NCBI GenBank assembly: GCA_038040385.1 | Contig: JBBPII010000025.1 | Coordinates: 1-29,766 of the forward strand | Source: Gilichinskyi gelida | GTDB taxonomy: Bacteria > Acidobacteriota > Thermoanaerobaculia > Gp7-AA8 | Reading direction: 5' to 3' | Length of the DNA: 29,766 nucleotides | Part shown: in pieces, positions 8,560 through 16,715 of the stretch | Numbering within the stretch: position 1 is the stretch's first letter | Layout of the letters: each line of letters begins with the position of its first letter | Notes under the pieces: model-generated | Databases searched by the model: none | The model's input: only the letters and a program-made list of their open reading frames with translations | What the model was told of the DNA's origin: nothing | Program-made: the position numbers and the translations under genes

Positions 8560-9791
8560 GCGAGTGGCTCTCCTGCATCGCCTGCGAGCGCGAGTACGAC
8601 GCGCTCGAGAACCGCGTGGCCTGCGATTGCGGTGGGCTGTTGGCCGTGAGCCGGCCGCCGTTGACTGTCAACCGCGATGTGTTCGACGCCCGGCGCGTGT
8701 CGCGCCGACCCATCGACCAGAGCGGCGTGTGGCGTTTCCGTGAAGGCGTGCTCAATGTCGACGAAGCGGCGATCGTCACGCATCCCGAAGGAGGCACACG
8801 GCTGTACGAACGCGACGGCGTCTTCTTCAAGCACGAGGGCGAGAACCCGACCGGCTCGTTCAAGGACCGGGGGATGACCGTGGCCATCACCCAGGCGGTG
8901 CGCCTCGGGGCGCGAGCGGTGGCGTGCGCGTCGACCGGCAATACCAGCGCGTCGCTCGCCGCGTACGCCGCGCAGGCGGGACTGCGGGCGATCGTCTTCA
9001 TCCCCGCCGGCAAAGTCGCCGCGGGCAAGCTGGCACAGACCCTCGCCTACGGCGCGCTCTGCCTCGCCGTGCGCGGCGACTTCGACGCCGCCATGCGCCT
9101 GGTGCTCGACGCGTCGAAGCGCTTCGGCATCTACCTCGTCAACTCCATCAATCCCTTCCGCATCGAAGGGCAGAAGACGATCGTTTGGGAGCTGCTACAG
9201 GACTTGGAGTGGCGCGCGCCCGACTGGATCGTCGTCCCCGCCGGCAACCTCGGCAACACCAGCGCATTCGGCAAGGCGCTGCAGGAGGCCCGCGACGCCG
9301 GCTGGATCGACCGCATGCCGCGCCTCGCCGCGATCCAGGCCCGCGGCGCGAATCCATTCACCCGCAGTTTCCGCGAGGCGTTCGCCACCCGCCACCGCGT
9401 GGCGGCGGAGACGGTGGCCAGCGCGATCCGCATCGGCGATCCGGTGAGCTTCGACCGCGCCGTCGCCGCCATCCGGGCGACGGATGGGGTGGTGGAGGAC
9501 GTGAGCGACGACGAAATCATGAGCGCCAAGCGCGACATCGACCGCATGGGCATCGGCTGCGAGCCCGCGTCCGCCGCGACGCTCGCCGGCCTGCGCAAAC
9601 TGCGCGCAGCGGGCGTGATCGCGCCGGGCGAGCAGGTTGTCTGCGTCCTGACCGGAAACCTGCTGAAGGACCCGGACGCGATTCAGGGGGAGACGGTGGA
9701 AATCGACGCCGATCTCGATGCGGTGGAGCGCGCCCTCACTGTACGCGGGCGGCAAACGCCGACTGCATCGCCAGTCCGTCGGCCGTCTTGA
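8556..9791 (+). CDS. thrC: threonine synthase
   Basis: PLP enzyme that converts O-phosphohomoserine to threonine, the last step of the pathway. A small N-terminal cysteine cluster (Cys7, Cys10, Cys23, Cys25) precedes the catalytic domain. The PLP lysine is Lys103 in ENPTGSFKDRGM, followed by STGNTSASLAAYAA and VPAGNLGNTSAFGKAL. Start ATG 8556 overlaps the thrB stop and has GGGAG upstream. The last 15 or so residues (VRGRQTPTASPVRRPS) look non-native and overlap the convergent lipoprotein gene by 56 bp. The stretch 8638-8676 (LLAVSRPPLTVN) resembles a decayed repeat A copy just after the Cys cluster. Confidence 0.95.
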   Translation: MSEWLSCIACEREYDALENRVACDCGGLLAVSRPPLTVNRDVFDARRVSRRPIDQSGVWRFREGVLNVDEAAIVTHPEGGTRLYERDGVFFKHEGENPTGSFKDRGMTVAITQAVRLGARAVACASTGNTSASLAAYAAQAGLRAIVFIPAGKVAAGKLAQTLAYGALCLAVRGDFDAAMRLVLDASKRFGIYLVNSINPFRIEGQKTIVWELLQDLEWRAPDWIVVPAGNLGNTSAFGKALQEARDAGWIDRMPRLAAIQARGANPFTRSFREAFATRHRVAAETVASAIRIGDPVSFDRAVAAIRATDGVVEDVSDDEIMSAKRDIDRMGIGCEPASAATLAGLRKLRAAGVIAPGEQVVCVLTGNLLKDPDAIQGETVEIDADLDAVERALTVRGRQTPTASPVRRPS

Positions 9792-10179
9792 ATCGCGCCG
9801 TCCCGCGCATCAGAACGGGGCTGTTGGACTGATTCGTATCGGCCTGCTGGAGCGGCCGCACCCAGGCTCGAAAGGCGACGACATCGACCGCGCGCGGCGG
9901 GATCTCGCGCGCGAAAGCGTGTTTCACTCGATTCATGGCGTAGGCGCCGGAGACGCCGACAGTCTCCACTTCGATCGAGGTGAGCGTCACCGGATGATCG
10001 AAGGGATTGACGATCTCGAGCTCGTACTCCACGGGAAGACCCGTGCTGGTCGGATTGAGAAGCGCGGCGACCTCGGAGAGCTGCTTGATGGTCACGGAGG
10101 GCGACTTGGGCGGGCCGGCAGGCCCCGAGGCGCACGCCAGAGCCAGTGCCAAAAGAGGAAAGAGCCCGAGTCGCTTCAT
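9736..10179 (-). CDS. putative lipoprotein with a LEA14/WHy-like domain
   Basis: A 147-aa protein with a lipoprotein signal (MKRLGLFPLLALALAC, lipobox LALAC, Cys16), so it is probably membrane-anchored outside the cytoplasm. The mature part has one beta-rich module with VEYELEIVNPFDHPVTLTSIEVE, a pattern like the WHy/LEA14 fold, but I do not recognise a specific family. The start ATG 10179 has a strong GGAGGTGAG Shine-Dalgarno (10183-10191). It lies directly after the terminator of the TonB receptor gene, with almost no room for a promoter, so it may depend on read-through. Its 3' end overlaps convergent thrC by 56 bp. Confidence 0.8.
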   Translation of the reverse strand: MKRLGLFPLLALALACASGPAGPPKSPSVTIKQLSEVAALLNPTSTGLPVEYELEIVNPFDHPVTLTSIEVETVGVSGAYAMNRVKHAFAREIPPRAVDVVAFRAWVRPLQQADTNQSNSPVLMRGTARFKTADGLAMQSAFAARVQ

Positions 10180-10194
10180 TCGCTCACCTCCATG

Positions 10195-10224
10195 AAAAAA
10201 GGGCGGGACCGGAGTCCCGCCCCT
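10195..10224 (-). terminator. rho-independent terminator after the TonB receptor gene
   Basis: On the minus strand GGGCGGGACTCCGGTCCCGCCC forms a GC-rich stem of about 10 bp with a tiny loop, followed at once by TTTTTT. It sits 24 bp after the receptor stop codon and just before the ribosome binding site of the lipoprotein gene. Confidence 0.9.
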
Positions 10225-10247
10225 TCATAACGCCTGAGGATATACGA

Positions 10248-13200
10248 CTAGAACGTCAGCTTGGCGAAGATGCGCACTTCGCGCGGATCCTGATAGGCAT
10301 TCGTCTGTCCGTAGCGGAAATCGGGGACCAGGCCGAGCGCAACCTGACGGTCGAACTGGCGCCGGAAATCGATGCCCGTGAAGAACGCCGCGGCCTGCGT
10401 GGGGTTGTTCGCCGTGCCGGTCTGGATACCGACGCGCGGGGTGTTGGCCGCCGGACCGCACGCCGCCACCGTCACCGGGCCGCTGCCGCAGGCGCTGAGG
10501 TCGCGGATGACGATGCTGGTGGTGCTGGCGATCGGGTAGAAATTGGTCGCCTTCTTCTCATCCCAGAGGTTCAGCACGATCGCGCCGAGCTGAACGTTGA
10601 ACCGGGCCAGGCGGATGTTGTGGTAGACGTTGATGTCCGTCTGGGTGATGTTCGGCGTGCGTCCCATGTCGTTGCGGCCGAACGGGAAGATCGGCGCGGC
10701 CTGGAAGCGCATTTCCGTGGTGGTCGGCGTTCCGCTGTAGTAGTACTGGCTCGCGCCGATGCTGGTCCCGAAGGGGAATGAATACGCGAGCTGCGCTTTG
10801 GCCTGATGGGGACGGTCGCCGCCGAGCGGACCTTCGACCTCGCCGCCCTGCTGGTCGAACAGCATGAAGAGGCTGTCGAAGATGCGGTTCACGTTCGGCG
10901 AAGTGCGCGCCGTGCCGGGGTTGGCGGTGACTTCGTCGGAGTTGGCCAGGCCGGAGTAGTTGCCGCGCAGCTTGCTGAAGAGGTAGCTGGCGTGGAACTC
11001 CCAGTTGGCGGAGAACCTCTTGGTGAACTCGACCTCGTAGCCGTCGTAGTCGCGCGTCGCCTTCGGCATCGCCGGGCAGGTCGTGCAACCGAACGCCGCG
11101 AGGATCTTCTGCGCCACGCCGAAGCCGGGGTTGGCGATGAAGAAGTCTTCCGACTCCGAGCCGTCGGGATGGACGTTGTGAACGCCGACGTCTTCGATCC
11201 CGCGGATGAGTTTCTTGTTCACGACTCGGAAGCCGAGAGCCATGGTGTTGGACAGCTCGTGCTGCAAACCGATGCTGAGCTCGCGCGACTTCATGGGCTT
11301 CAGATCGGGATCGATCAGAGGATGGTCGGCGCTGTTCGACGGGTGGCGCAGGTCGATGCTGCTGCGCAGCGTCATGCCCGGGCAGGTCGGCTTGACCGCC
11401 GGATCGTTCGTCACGTTGGTGCACTTGGTCCAATTGTTGGCCCAATCGAACGAGTCGATGTCGAAGCCCCAATAGATCCACTTGTCGCCGCCGAAGGAGC
11501 CGCGCGGCAGCTCCATCTTCATGATGTCGTAGAACACGCCGTAGCTGCCGTATGCCTTGGTGCGCCCGTTGTTGAAGACGTCGTACGAGAAGCCGAGACG
11601 GGGCGCCAGCTTGTCCTTGTAATCGAAGTTGATGGCATAGCTTCCGGTGGTCGGCGTTCCGTCGGCCGCGTAGGAGGGAATCTTCTCCGACTCGGTGCGC
11701 ACGCCGAGGTTCAGCGTGAGCCGGTCGCTCATCGTGGTCCAGCTATCCTGCAGGAAGAAGCCGGTGTTCTTGCTCTCCACGTTGCCGGTGGTCTGGAAAG
11801 CATAGACGCCGGCCGAGCCGTACTTCCCGCGGCCGGTGCACTGCGGGCAGACGCCGTTCCAGGTCGCCGTCACCAGATAGTTCTGCTGACCCCTGAGAAC
11901 GTCGTTCTTGATGTTGTCGAACTGTACGCCGCCCTTGATGCGGTGCGTTCCGGCGATGTTCGGGAACCACGACGCATCGAAGTTGACGTTGTCGCGGGTG
12001 TAGGCGTCCTTCTGCGACGCGGTGTTCGTCGGGAGGTTGCTGAAGCCCGAAGGCTTGATCAGGTCCGCCGGGATCTCCGGGAAGACCGCCGATGACGGTC
12101 CCGTGGCGAAGGCGAGCAGCACGTCCTTGGAGATGCCGGTCTGCGTGACATTGCGGTAGAAACGGCCGCCCTTGCCCGAGAAGAACCACTGCGGGCTGGC
12201 CACGAAGTCGGCGTAGCCCGAGGCGGTCCAATTCTCGAACTCCTCGCCGGGCAGATAGAGGAGCGGATTGGAGCTGCCGCGGCCGGTGACGCCCGGAAGG
12301 AGGTGCTCCTGCTCGTAACCGCTGTTGTTGAACGAAGCCTTGAAGATCAACTTGGCGCCGGCGCTGCCGGAGAGGCTGCCGAGCCAGTTGTTCCGCTTGA
12401 AGTCCTGGTCGAAGGAAACGGTCTGCCCGCCCTGCGCCGGAATGAAGGTCACCGTGCGCGTGGTCTTTTGGATCCACGGCTGATAGCCGCCGTAGAACCA
12501 CAGGCTGTCTTTCATGATCGGGCCGCCGAGCGTCAGGCCCGGCTCCCACAGCGTGTCGTCGTCCTTGGGCGGCCCGAACTGCTGGAAGCCGGTGTTGGTG
12601 AGGTTGAGCTGCAGCACCGGACGCGGTGCACCGCCCCACGAACGGTCGTTGAAGTAGCTGTAGACGCTGCCGTTCAGAGTGTTCGTGCCGGTCTTGGTGA
12701 CCACGTTGATCACGCCCCCGGTCGAGCCGCCGAACTCCGCGGCGTACCCGGCGGACTTGACCTGCACTTCATCGACGAAGTCGGTCACCAGCGTCTTCCC
12801 CTGCACGCCGGTCTGGGGGTTGGTGGTATCGACGCCGTCCATGATGTAGCGGTTCTCCGCGCCCGAGGCGCCGTCGATGGAGATGCCGCCGGTCTTGGCG
12901 TTCTGGTTCGCCGAGGGAGCCTGCACCACGACCGTGCTGAAGTCGCGGCCGCGCGGCAGCTTGTCGAAGGTCTCCGAGCGGATCGACGTCGCGGCGGCGC
13001 TGGACGTCACGTCGACGATCGGTCCCGCGGCGGTGACCGTCAACGACTCGCTGACCTGCGCCATCTTCATGCTCAGGTCGAGCTTCTTCGACTGTCCGAG
13101 GTTCACCGACACGTTCTTCAGCGTCGCCGGCTGCATTCCGCCGAGAGACGCCGTGAAGGTGTACACGCCCGGCGGAAGTCCTGGAAACCGGTAGCGGCCT

Positions 13201-13391
13201 GAGTTGTCGGACTGTGTAGAGAATCGCTGTCCGCCGGCGCCGACTGCCTCGACGGTTGCGCCTGGCAGCGCAGCCCCCGACGCGTCAGTGACGACGCCTT
13301 CGACGGTTGTCGTCTGCTCCTGCCCGATGAGCGGTACCGCTCCTAGCAGGAGAACGAGTACGGCGAACAGACTGAAAAAACTACGCCTCAT
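10248..13391 (-). CDS. Oar-like TonB-dependent outer-membrane receptor with carboxypeptidase regulatory-like domain
   Basis: Outer-membrane beta-barrel of the large type common in Acidobacteriota, probably for import of polymers or siderophores; the substrate cannot be told. A signal peptide (MRRSFFSLFAVLVLLLGAVPLIGQ) is followed by a CarboxypepD_reg-like beta-sandwich (about 28-105, VEGVVTDASGAALPGATVEAV). Next come a plug region with GRDFSTVVVQAPS and NRYIMDGVDTTNP, and a long barrel with many aromatic-rich strands ending in FAKLTF, a typical terminal Phe. Start ATG 13391 gives 1047 aa and has AGGAGG nearby; the longer frame to 13460 would translate the promoter. The promoter carries an operator-like palindrome and a strong terminator follows. 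No dedicated SusD or TonB partner is adjacent. Confidence 0.92.
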   Translation of the reverse strand: MRRSFFSLFAVLVLLLGAVPLIGQEQTTTVEGVVTDASGAALPGATVEAVGAGGQRFSTQSDNSGRYRFPGLPPGVYTFTASLGGMQPATLKNVSVNLGQSKKLDLSMKMAQVSESLTVTAAGPIVDVTSSAAATSIRSETFDKLPRGRDFSTVVVQAPSANQNAKTGGISIDGASGAENRYIMDGVDTTNPQTGVQGKTLVTDFVDEVQVKSAGYAAEFGGSTGGVINVVTKTGTNTLNGSVYSYFNDRSWGGAPRPVLQLNLTNTGFQQFGPPKDDDTLWEPGLTLGGPIMKDSLWFYGGYQPWIQKTTRTVTFIPAQGGQTVSFDQDFKRNNWLGSLSGSAGAKLIFKASFNNSGYEQEHLLPGVTGRGSSNPLLYLPGEEFENWTASGYADFVASPQWFFSGKGGRFYRNVTQTGISKDVLLAFATGPSSAVFPEIPADLIKPSGFSNLPTNTASQKDAYTRDNVNFDASWFPNIAGTHRIKGGVQFDNIKNDVLRGQQNYLVTATWNGVCPQCTGRGKYGSAGVYAFQTTGNVESKNTGFFLQDSWTTMSDRLTLNLGVRTESEKIPSYAADGTPTTGSYAINFDYKDKLAPRLGFSYDVFNNGRTKAYGSYGVFYDIMKMELPRGSFGGDKWIYWGFDIDSFDWANNWTKCTNVTNDPAVKPTCPGMTLRSSIDLRHPSNSADHPLIDPDLKPMKSRELSIGLQHELSNTMALGFRVVNKKLIRGIEDVGVHNVHPDGSESEDFFIANPGFGVAQKILAAFGCTTCPAMPKATRDYDGYEVEFTKRFSANWEFHASYLFSKLRGNYSGLANSDEVTANPGTARTSPNVNRIFDSLFMLFDQQGGEVEGPLGGDRPHQAKAQLAYSFPFGTSIGASQYYYSGTPTTTEMRFQAAPIFPFGRNDMGRTPNITQTDINVYHNIRLARFNVQLGAIVLNLWDEKKATNFYPIASTTSIVIRDLSACGSGPVTVAACGPAANTPRVGIQTGTANNPTQAAAFFTGIDFRRQFDRQVALGLVPDFRYGQTNAYQDPREVRIFAKLTF

Positions 13392-13431
13392 ATGTGCCTC
13401 CTCTTGTTTTGGGGACCCGGAAAGTTCGGCG

Positions 13432-13460
13432 ATTGTAACGAGTTCGTTACCGAGTCGCAA
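13432..13460 (-). promoter_or_regulatory. promoter of the TonB receptor gene with operator in the spacer
   Basis: On the minus strand TTGCGA (13455-13460), a 17-bp spacer and TACAAT (13432-13437) form a sigma70-like promoter. The spacer holds GTAACGA-AC-TCGTTAC (13435-13450), a perfect 7-bp inverted repeat that also covers part of the -10. A dimeric repressor bound there would block RNA polymerase. Confidence 0.7.
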
Positions 13461-13512
13461 ACGGCCTGCCGAGGAGGCGCGTCGCCTAAGTCAAAGGTGC
13501 ACAACCACATCC

Positions 13513-13534
13513 AAAAAACAGTCGCCTGGAGCGA
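13513..13534 (-). terminator. weak terminator candidate after menH
   Basis: On the minus strand a short TCGC/GCGA stem with a 5-nt loop is followed after two bases by TGTTTTTT. The stem is only 4 bp, so termination would be weak at best. Confidence 0.25.
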
Positions 13535-13551
13535 TTCGCCTTTCGGGATTT

Positions 13552-14133
13552 TTATGACGTTTTCGTGAACGCCCGAAGCCGCTCGATGAAGCGCGACGGC
13601 TGCTCCCAAGGCACACGGTGCGCCGCCCCGTGGCAAATCCAACCCTCGGCCAACGGCCAACGATCTACGGCGAACAGCGCCTCCGCCACGTACTTCGGGT
13701 CGCGCTCGCCGGCGACGAAGAGAGTCGGGACGGTGATCTCGCCCTCGAAGGGAACGGGCGCCCACTCGCGCAGTTGGCGCACCAGCTCGCGGCGGTCGAA
13801 GTCGCGCTCGTCGCGCGGCATGACGTGCCCGCCGAAGATCGGCTGCGCGTTCCAGTCGCGCAGGAGGGTTTCCCAATCCTCCGACTCGAAGCGGCCCGAC
13901 CAATCGGGACGGCCGGGCTCCGGCGCACTAACCCGCGCCGAGACGATTACCGCGCGTTTGTACCCGCCGAGCATACGCAGCGCGAGACGTCCGCCCATCG
14001 AGTAGCCGAGGAGGACGTCGCCGCGCGGGGGGATGGCGTCGAGCGGCGGCGTCTCGATCTCGAAGCCCGCGTCGCGCAGGAAGTCCCAGTCCGACGGCAG
14101 GCCGAGGAAGCCGTGCAGGCAGGTAATTACCAC
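13552..14133 (-). CDS. menH: SHCHC synthase MenH (alpha/beta hydrolase)
   Basis: Alpha/beta-hydrolase that removes pyruvate from SEPHCHC to give SHCHC. It shows the oxyanion HGFLG (7-11), the nucleophile elbow GYSMGG (Ser45), Asp145 in GERDPKY and His172 in CHGAAHRVPWEQP, so the triad is complete. At 193 aa it is shorter than E. coli MenH (252 aa), with a reduced cap. The start is GTG 14133, which overlaps the menD stop by 7 nt; the open frame upstream is a menD shadow and no ATG is available. Residues about 155-166 (AVDRWPLAEGW) are encoded by half of repeat A, between the catalytic Asp and His. The context menF-menD-menH supports the name. Confidence 0.88.
   Translation of the reverse strand: MVITCLHGFLGLPSDWDFLRDAGFEIETPPLDAIPPRGDVLLGYSMGGRLALRMLGGYKRAVIVSARVSAPEPGRPDWSGRFESEDWETLLRDWNAQPIFGGHVMPRDERDFDRRELVRQLREWAPVPFEGEITVPTLFVAGERDPKYVAEALFAVDRWPLAEGWICHGAAHRVPWEQPSRFIERLRAFTKTS
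13644..13675. repeat. half copy of palindromic repeat A inside menH
   Basis: CCTCGGCCAACGGCCAACGA and the following bases to CGGCGAAC match the right arm of the copy at 4274-4305 with only a few differences. The other arm is missing. The segment stays in frame in menH. Confidence 0.7.
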
Positions 14134-15650
14134 AGCGCGTCGTACCGTTCCCACGCCCGCCGGCTGGCGTCCGGGTCGGGACGCAGCTCGGTCACGCGGT
14201 CTTCGATGCCCCACATCGCCGCCCAATGATCGAAGCGGAAGTCGTGAGCGTTGACGATGAGTTTCTTGTCCACCTTTGCCAATGACGTCACGCGCTCGAA
14301 GATGCGGCCGCCGCCGTTGTTGATGATGACGATGCGGAACGGCGCATCGACCTGCGATGCGATCCACGGCGCGTTCGCGTCGTAGATGGCCGTCAGATCG
14401 CCGATGACGCAGACGTTCTCCCGCCCGCGCTCGCACTGCCCGAAGAAGGTCGAGAGCTGGCCGTCGATGCCGTTCGCGCCGCGGTTCGCTTCGTACGTGA
14501 AGCCGCGCGCCTCGCGCGTGGCGGCGAGGTCCCATTCGCGGATGGGAAGGGAGTTGCCGAGGTAGACGCGCGCGCCGTGCGGAATGGTGTGCGAGAGCTC
14601 GCGCACCATCGCCAGCTCCGACTGCGGCTCGTCGTCGAGGATGCGCTGGATCTCGGTTGCCAATTGCCTGTCGCCCGCCAGTTGCCAGGCAGCCGGAGTG
14701 GGATCAGGCAACTCGTCCAGCGGATTCACCTCGCCACGACTCAACCCAGCGAACGGCAGCCGGCTGTAGCTGACCACCGGCACGTCGCGGCGCGACTCGT
14801 CGAGTTCGCGCCAGAAGCGGAGCGCCGGCACGTTGCCGATGCGGATGACGCCGTCGAACTCGCCGCGCGCGATCATCCGCTCGCCCGCCGTGATCGTCAG
14901 GTGGGCGATGGAGGGATCCTCGCGCAGGCCGGAGAGCGGCTCGGCGTAGACCGGCGCGGCGAGCCGGAGGACAAAGTCGCGGACGCGGTCGTGATCGCCC
15001 GCGGCGAGCCCGCCCAAGATGACGAAGGGCTTGTCATCCCGAGCGTAGCGAGGGATCGGTGTGGGTGGGCGGCGCGCTGAAGCATCGGACGCGCCCCGCC
15101 CTCCCACACCGATCCCTCGCTCACGCTCGGGATGACAGTCATCATCGATCAGCGGCTCGTCGAATTCAATGTTGATGTGGAGCGGACCGACCCCATTCCA
15201 CAAAGCAACATCGCGCGCGGCGTAGACGCCGAAGATCGCCTCCTGCTCGATGGCCTGCGGAGCGCCGGTGCCGCGGTAGCGCGCCGGGCGGTCGGCGGTA
15301 ATCAGGATCAGCGGCACGCCGGAGTAGTGCGCTTCCACCGCCGCCGGCAGCAGCTCCGCGGCCGCGGTGCCCGAGGTGGTGATCACGGCGACCGGACGGC
15401 CGGTGAGCTTCGCGCGCCCGAGGGCGAAGAAGGCGGCGGAACGCTCGTCGACGTGGGAGAAGAGGTTCGCCGATGGCCGTTGGCCGTTGGCCGGAGAATC
15501 CGCCTCGGCCAACGGCCATCGGCCAACGGCCAACGATCCCAACGCCGCCACCAGCGGCGCGTTTCGCGAGCCTCCGCAGACGCAAAAGTCCTCCACGCCG
15601 AGCTCGCGCGCCAGGGCGATCACGCGGCGCGCCGCGGCGAGGTTGGTCAT
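14127..15650 (-). CDS. menD: SEPHCHC synthase MenD with three repeat-derived inserts
   Basis: ThDP-dependent enzyme that adds succinyl-semialdehyde from 2-oxoglutarate to isochorismate, the committed step. It shows GSRNAPL (27-33), the ThDP-activating Glu69 in HVDERSAAFFALG, TTSGTAAAELLPAAVEA, and the ThDP/Mg motif GDLTAIYDAN to INNGGGRIF (417-451). Three segments look foreign and are encoded by repeats: residues about 41-63 (family A), 171-206 (family B) and 315-333 (family F). Even with them the protein is 507 aa, below the usual 550-580. Start ATG 15650 overlaps the menF stop in ATGA; the long upstream frame to 16565 is a menF shadow. Confidence 0.93.
   Translation of the reverse strand: MTNLAAARRVIALARELGVEDFCVCGGSRNAPLVAALGSLAVGRWPLAEADSPANGQRPSANLFSHVDERSAAFFALGRAKLTGRPVAVITTSGTAAAELLPAAVEAHYSGVPLILITADRPARYRGTGAPQAIEQEAIFGVYAARDVALWNGVGPLHINIEFDEPLIDDDCHPERERGIGVGGRGASDASARRPPTPIPRYARDDKPFVILGGLAAGDHDRVRDFVLRLAAPVYAEPLSGLREDPSIAHLTITAGERMIARGEFDGVIRIGNVPALRFWRELDESRRDVPVVSYSRLPFAGLSRGEVNPLDELPDPTPAAWQLAGDRQLATEIQRILDDEPQSELAMVRELSHTIPHGARVYLGNSLPIREWDLAATREARGFTYEANRGANGIDGQLSTFFGQCERGRENVCVIGDLTAIYDANAPWIASQVDAPFRIVIINNGGGRIFERVTSLAKVDKKLIVNAHDFRFDHWAAMWGIEDRVTELRPDPDASRRAWERYDALW
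14655..14712. repeat. inverted repeat family F inside menD
   Basis: GTTGCCAATTGCCTG on one side and CAGGCAACT on the other, with GCCAGTTGCCAGGC between, make an imperfect inverted and tandem pattern. On the coding strand it reads as PTPAAWQLAGDRQLATE, a low-complexity segment unlike MenD. Confidence 0.6.
15033..15136. repeat. 104-bp palindromic repeat family B inside menD
   Basis: The left arm starts GTCATCCCGAGCG and the right arm ends CGCTCGGGATGAC; each arm is about 44 bp and they match with one indel and a few mismatches. A second copy of exactly the same length is at 19225-19328. In menD it is translated as CHPERERGIGVGG to PRYARDDK without a stop. I recall similar CHPERSE-type peptides from other acidobacterial gene predictions. 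Confidence 0.9.
15466..15538. repeat. palindromic repeat family A inside menD
   Basis: GCCGATGGCCGTTGGCCGTT leads the left arm and CGGCCAACGGCCAACGATCC closes the right arm, with a short spacer between. In frame it encodes GRWPLAEADSPANGQRPSAN, inserted a few residues before the ThDP-activating glutamate of MenD. Confidence 0.85.
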
Positions 15651-16705
15651 GCGTAGGTTTCGGCGGCCGGAGCGACCGCCGCCACACTGGCCACGCCGAA
15701 GAGCGCCTTCACCTGCTCGCGCTTCTCGCGCAGCTCGTCGAACTCGCGCTCCAGGCGGCTCTCCGGCAGCAGCCCCGCGCCGGAACCGACGCGGATGCGG
15801 TCGCCGTGCAACTGCAGGTTGCGAATGGCCACCAGCGCCAGCGCGCTGTGGTCCTCGCGCTCCAGGCCGAACGGCGCGCCGAAGGTGCGCCGCTTCACGC
15901 CGCGATCCGCCTCCCGCAACCACCGCTCCCCCGCCACGGAGCGCGGCCAGACGCCCAGCGCGGCGGTCGGGTGGAGGCGGCGGATCATTTCGAAGAAGGA
16001 CATCCGGTCGGCGCCCGACTCCTCGAAGCGGATCGGCGTGGCCAGGTGGGCGATCGACGGCATCCGCAGGATGCCCAACGGCTCGATCTCGATGTTGCCG
16101 AACGGCACGAGGCGGCGAACGATGTCGTCGACCACGAAGCGGTGCTCTCGCAGCTCCTTGGCGTCGCCGAGCATCTCCTCGGCGCGTGCGGCGGGGCGCG
16201 TCCCCGCCAGGGCCATGGTGACGTAGCCGCGCCCGTCGCTGCGGAACAGCAGCTCGGGGGTGGCGCCGAGCAGTCCGTGGCCCTGGTACGCGTAGCCGTA
16301 CCCCCACAGCCTCTCGGGCAACGATGCGAGGCGGGAGAAGAAGTATCGCCAGTAGTCGCCGCGGGCCAGACGGCCGTTCTCGAAGATGACCGGCACGATT
16401 TTCTTGAAGTCGCCGCGGCGCATGTCCTCCTGCGCGGCGTTGAAGAAGGGGATGAAGTCGTCGATGGACAGCGGGTCCCACTCCACCCGCGGCGCGCCGC
16501 CGTCGTCGAAGCGCGACGCGAGCTCCTCGACGCTCAGCTCCTCCCACGACGCCGGGTGGCGCCACGGATGCGGATCGTCGAGAAAAAAATCGGCGATGAA
16601 GAACGCCGGTCGCGCCGGATGGCGCATCGGCGACTGCTCGAACGGACCCCAGCCGACGAAGACCCGGCCGGGCGCGGTCTGGATGAAGGCGAAGTCGCGG
16701 GACAC
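15647..16705 (-). CDS. menF: isochorismate synthase MenF
   Basis: Chorismate-binding enzyme that isomerises chorismate to isochorismate, the entry step to menaquinone. Family motifs in the C-terminal half are LAGTRP, ELREHRFVVDDIV, LHPTAALGVWPRS, FGAPFGLE and IRVGSGAGLLPESRLEREFDELREK. The usual KVVLAR segment is replaced by KKIVPVIFENGR: the lysine is kept but the Arg is not, so this is a divergent member. I use GTG 16705 (VSRDFAFIQ), 353 aa. Another GTG at 16759 would add 18 residues encoded by repeat E. It is the first gene of menFDH, with its stop overlapping the menD start, and is divergent from ubiE. Confidence 0.88.
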   Translation of the reverse strand: MSRDFAFIQTAPGRVFVGWGPFEQSPMRHPARPAFFIADFFLDDPHPWRHPASWEELSVEELASRFDDGGAPRVEWDPLSIDDFIPFFNAAQEDMRRGDFKKIVPVIFENGRLARGDYWRYFFSRLASLPERLWGYGYAYQGHGLLGATPELLFRSDGRGYVTMALAGTRPAARAEEMLGDAKELREHRFVVDDIVRRLVPFGNIEIEPLGILRMPSIAHLATPIRFEESGADRMSFFEMIRRLHPTAALGVWPRSVAGERWLREADRGVKRRTFGAPFGLEREDHSALALVAIRNLQLHGDRIRVGSGAGLLPESRLEREFDELREKREQVKALFGVASVAAVAPAAETYA

Positions 16706-16715
16706 GGTCGTGGTT

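Noticed and set aside
8638..8676. Repeat A copy within thrC
   Set aside because: It only loosely resembles the family and does not clearly lengthen the protein; kept as a remark in the thrC entry rather than as a feature.
10806..12095. 429-aa open frame antisense to the TonB receptor
   Set aside because: It lies opposite well-conserved receptor sequence and has no recognisable features.
15651..16565. N-terminal extension of the menD frame (812 aa in total)
   Set aside because: It is the shadow of menF; MenD starts at 15650 with its typical N-terminal helix.
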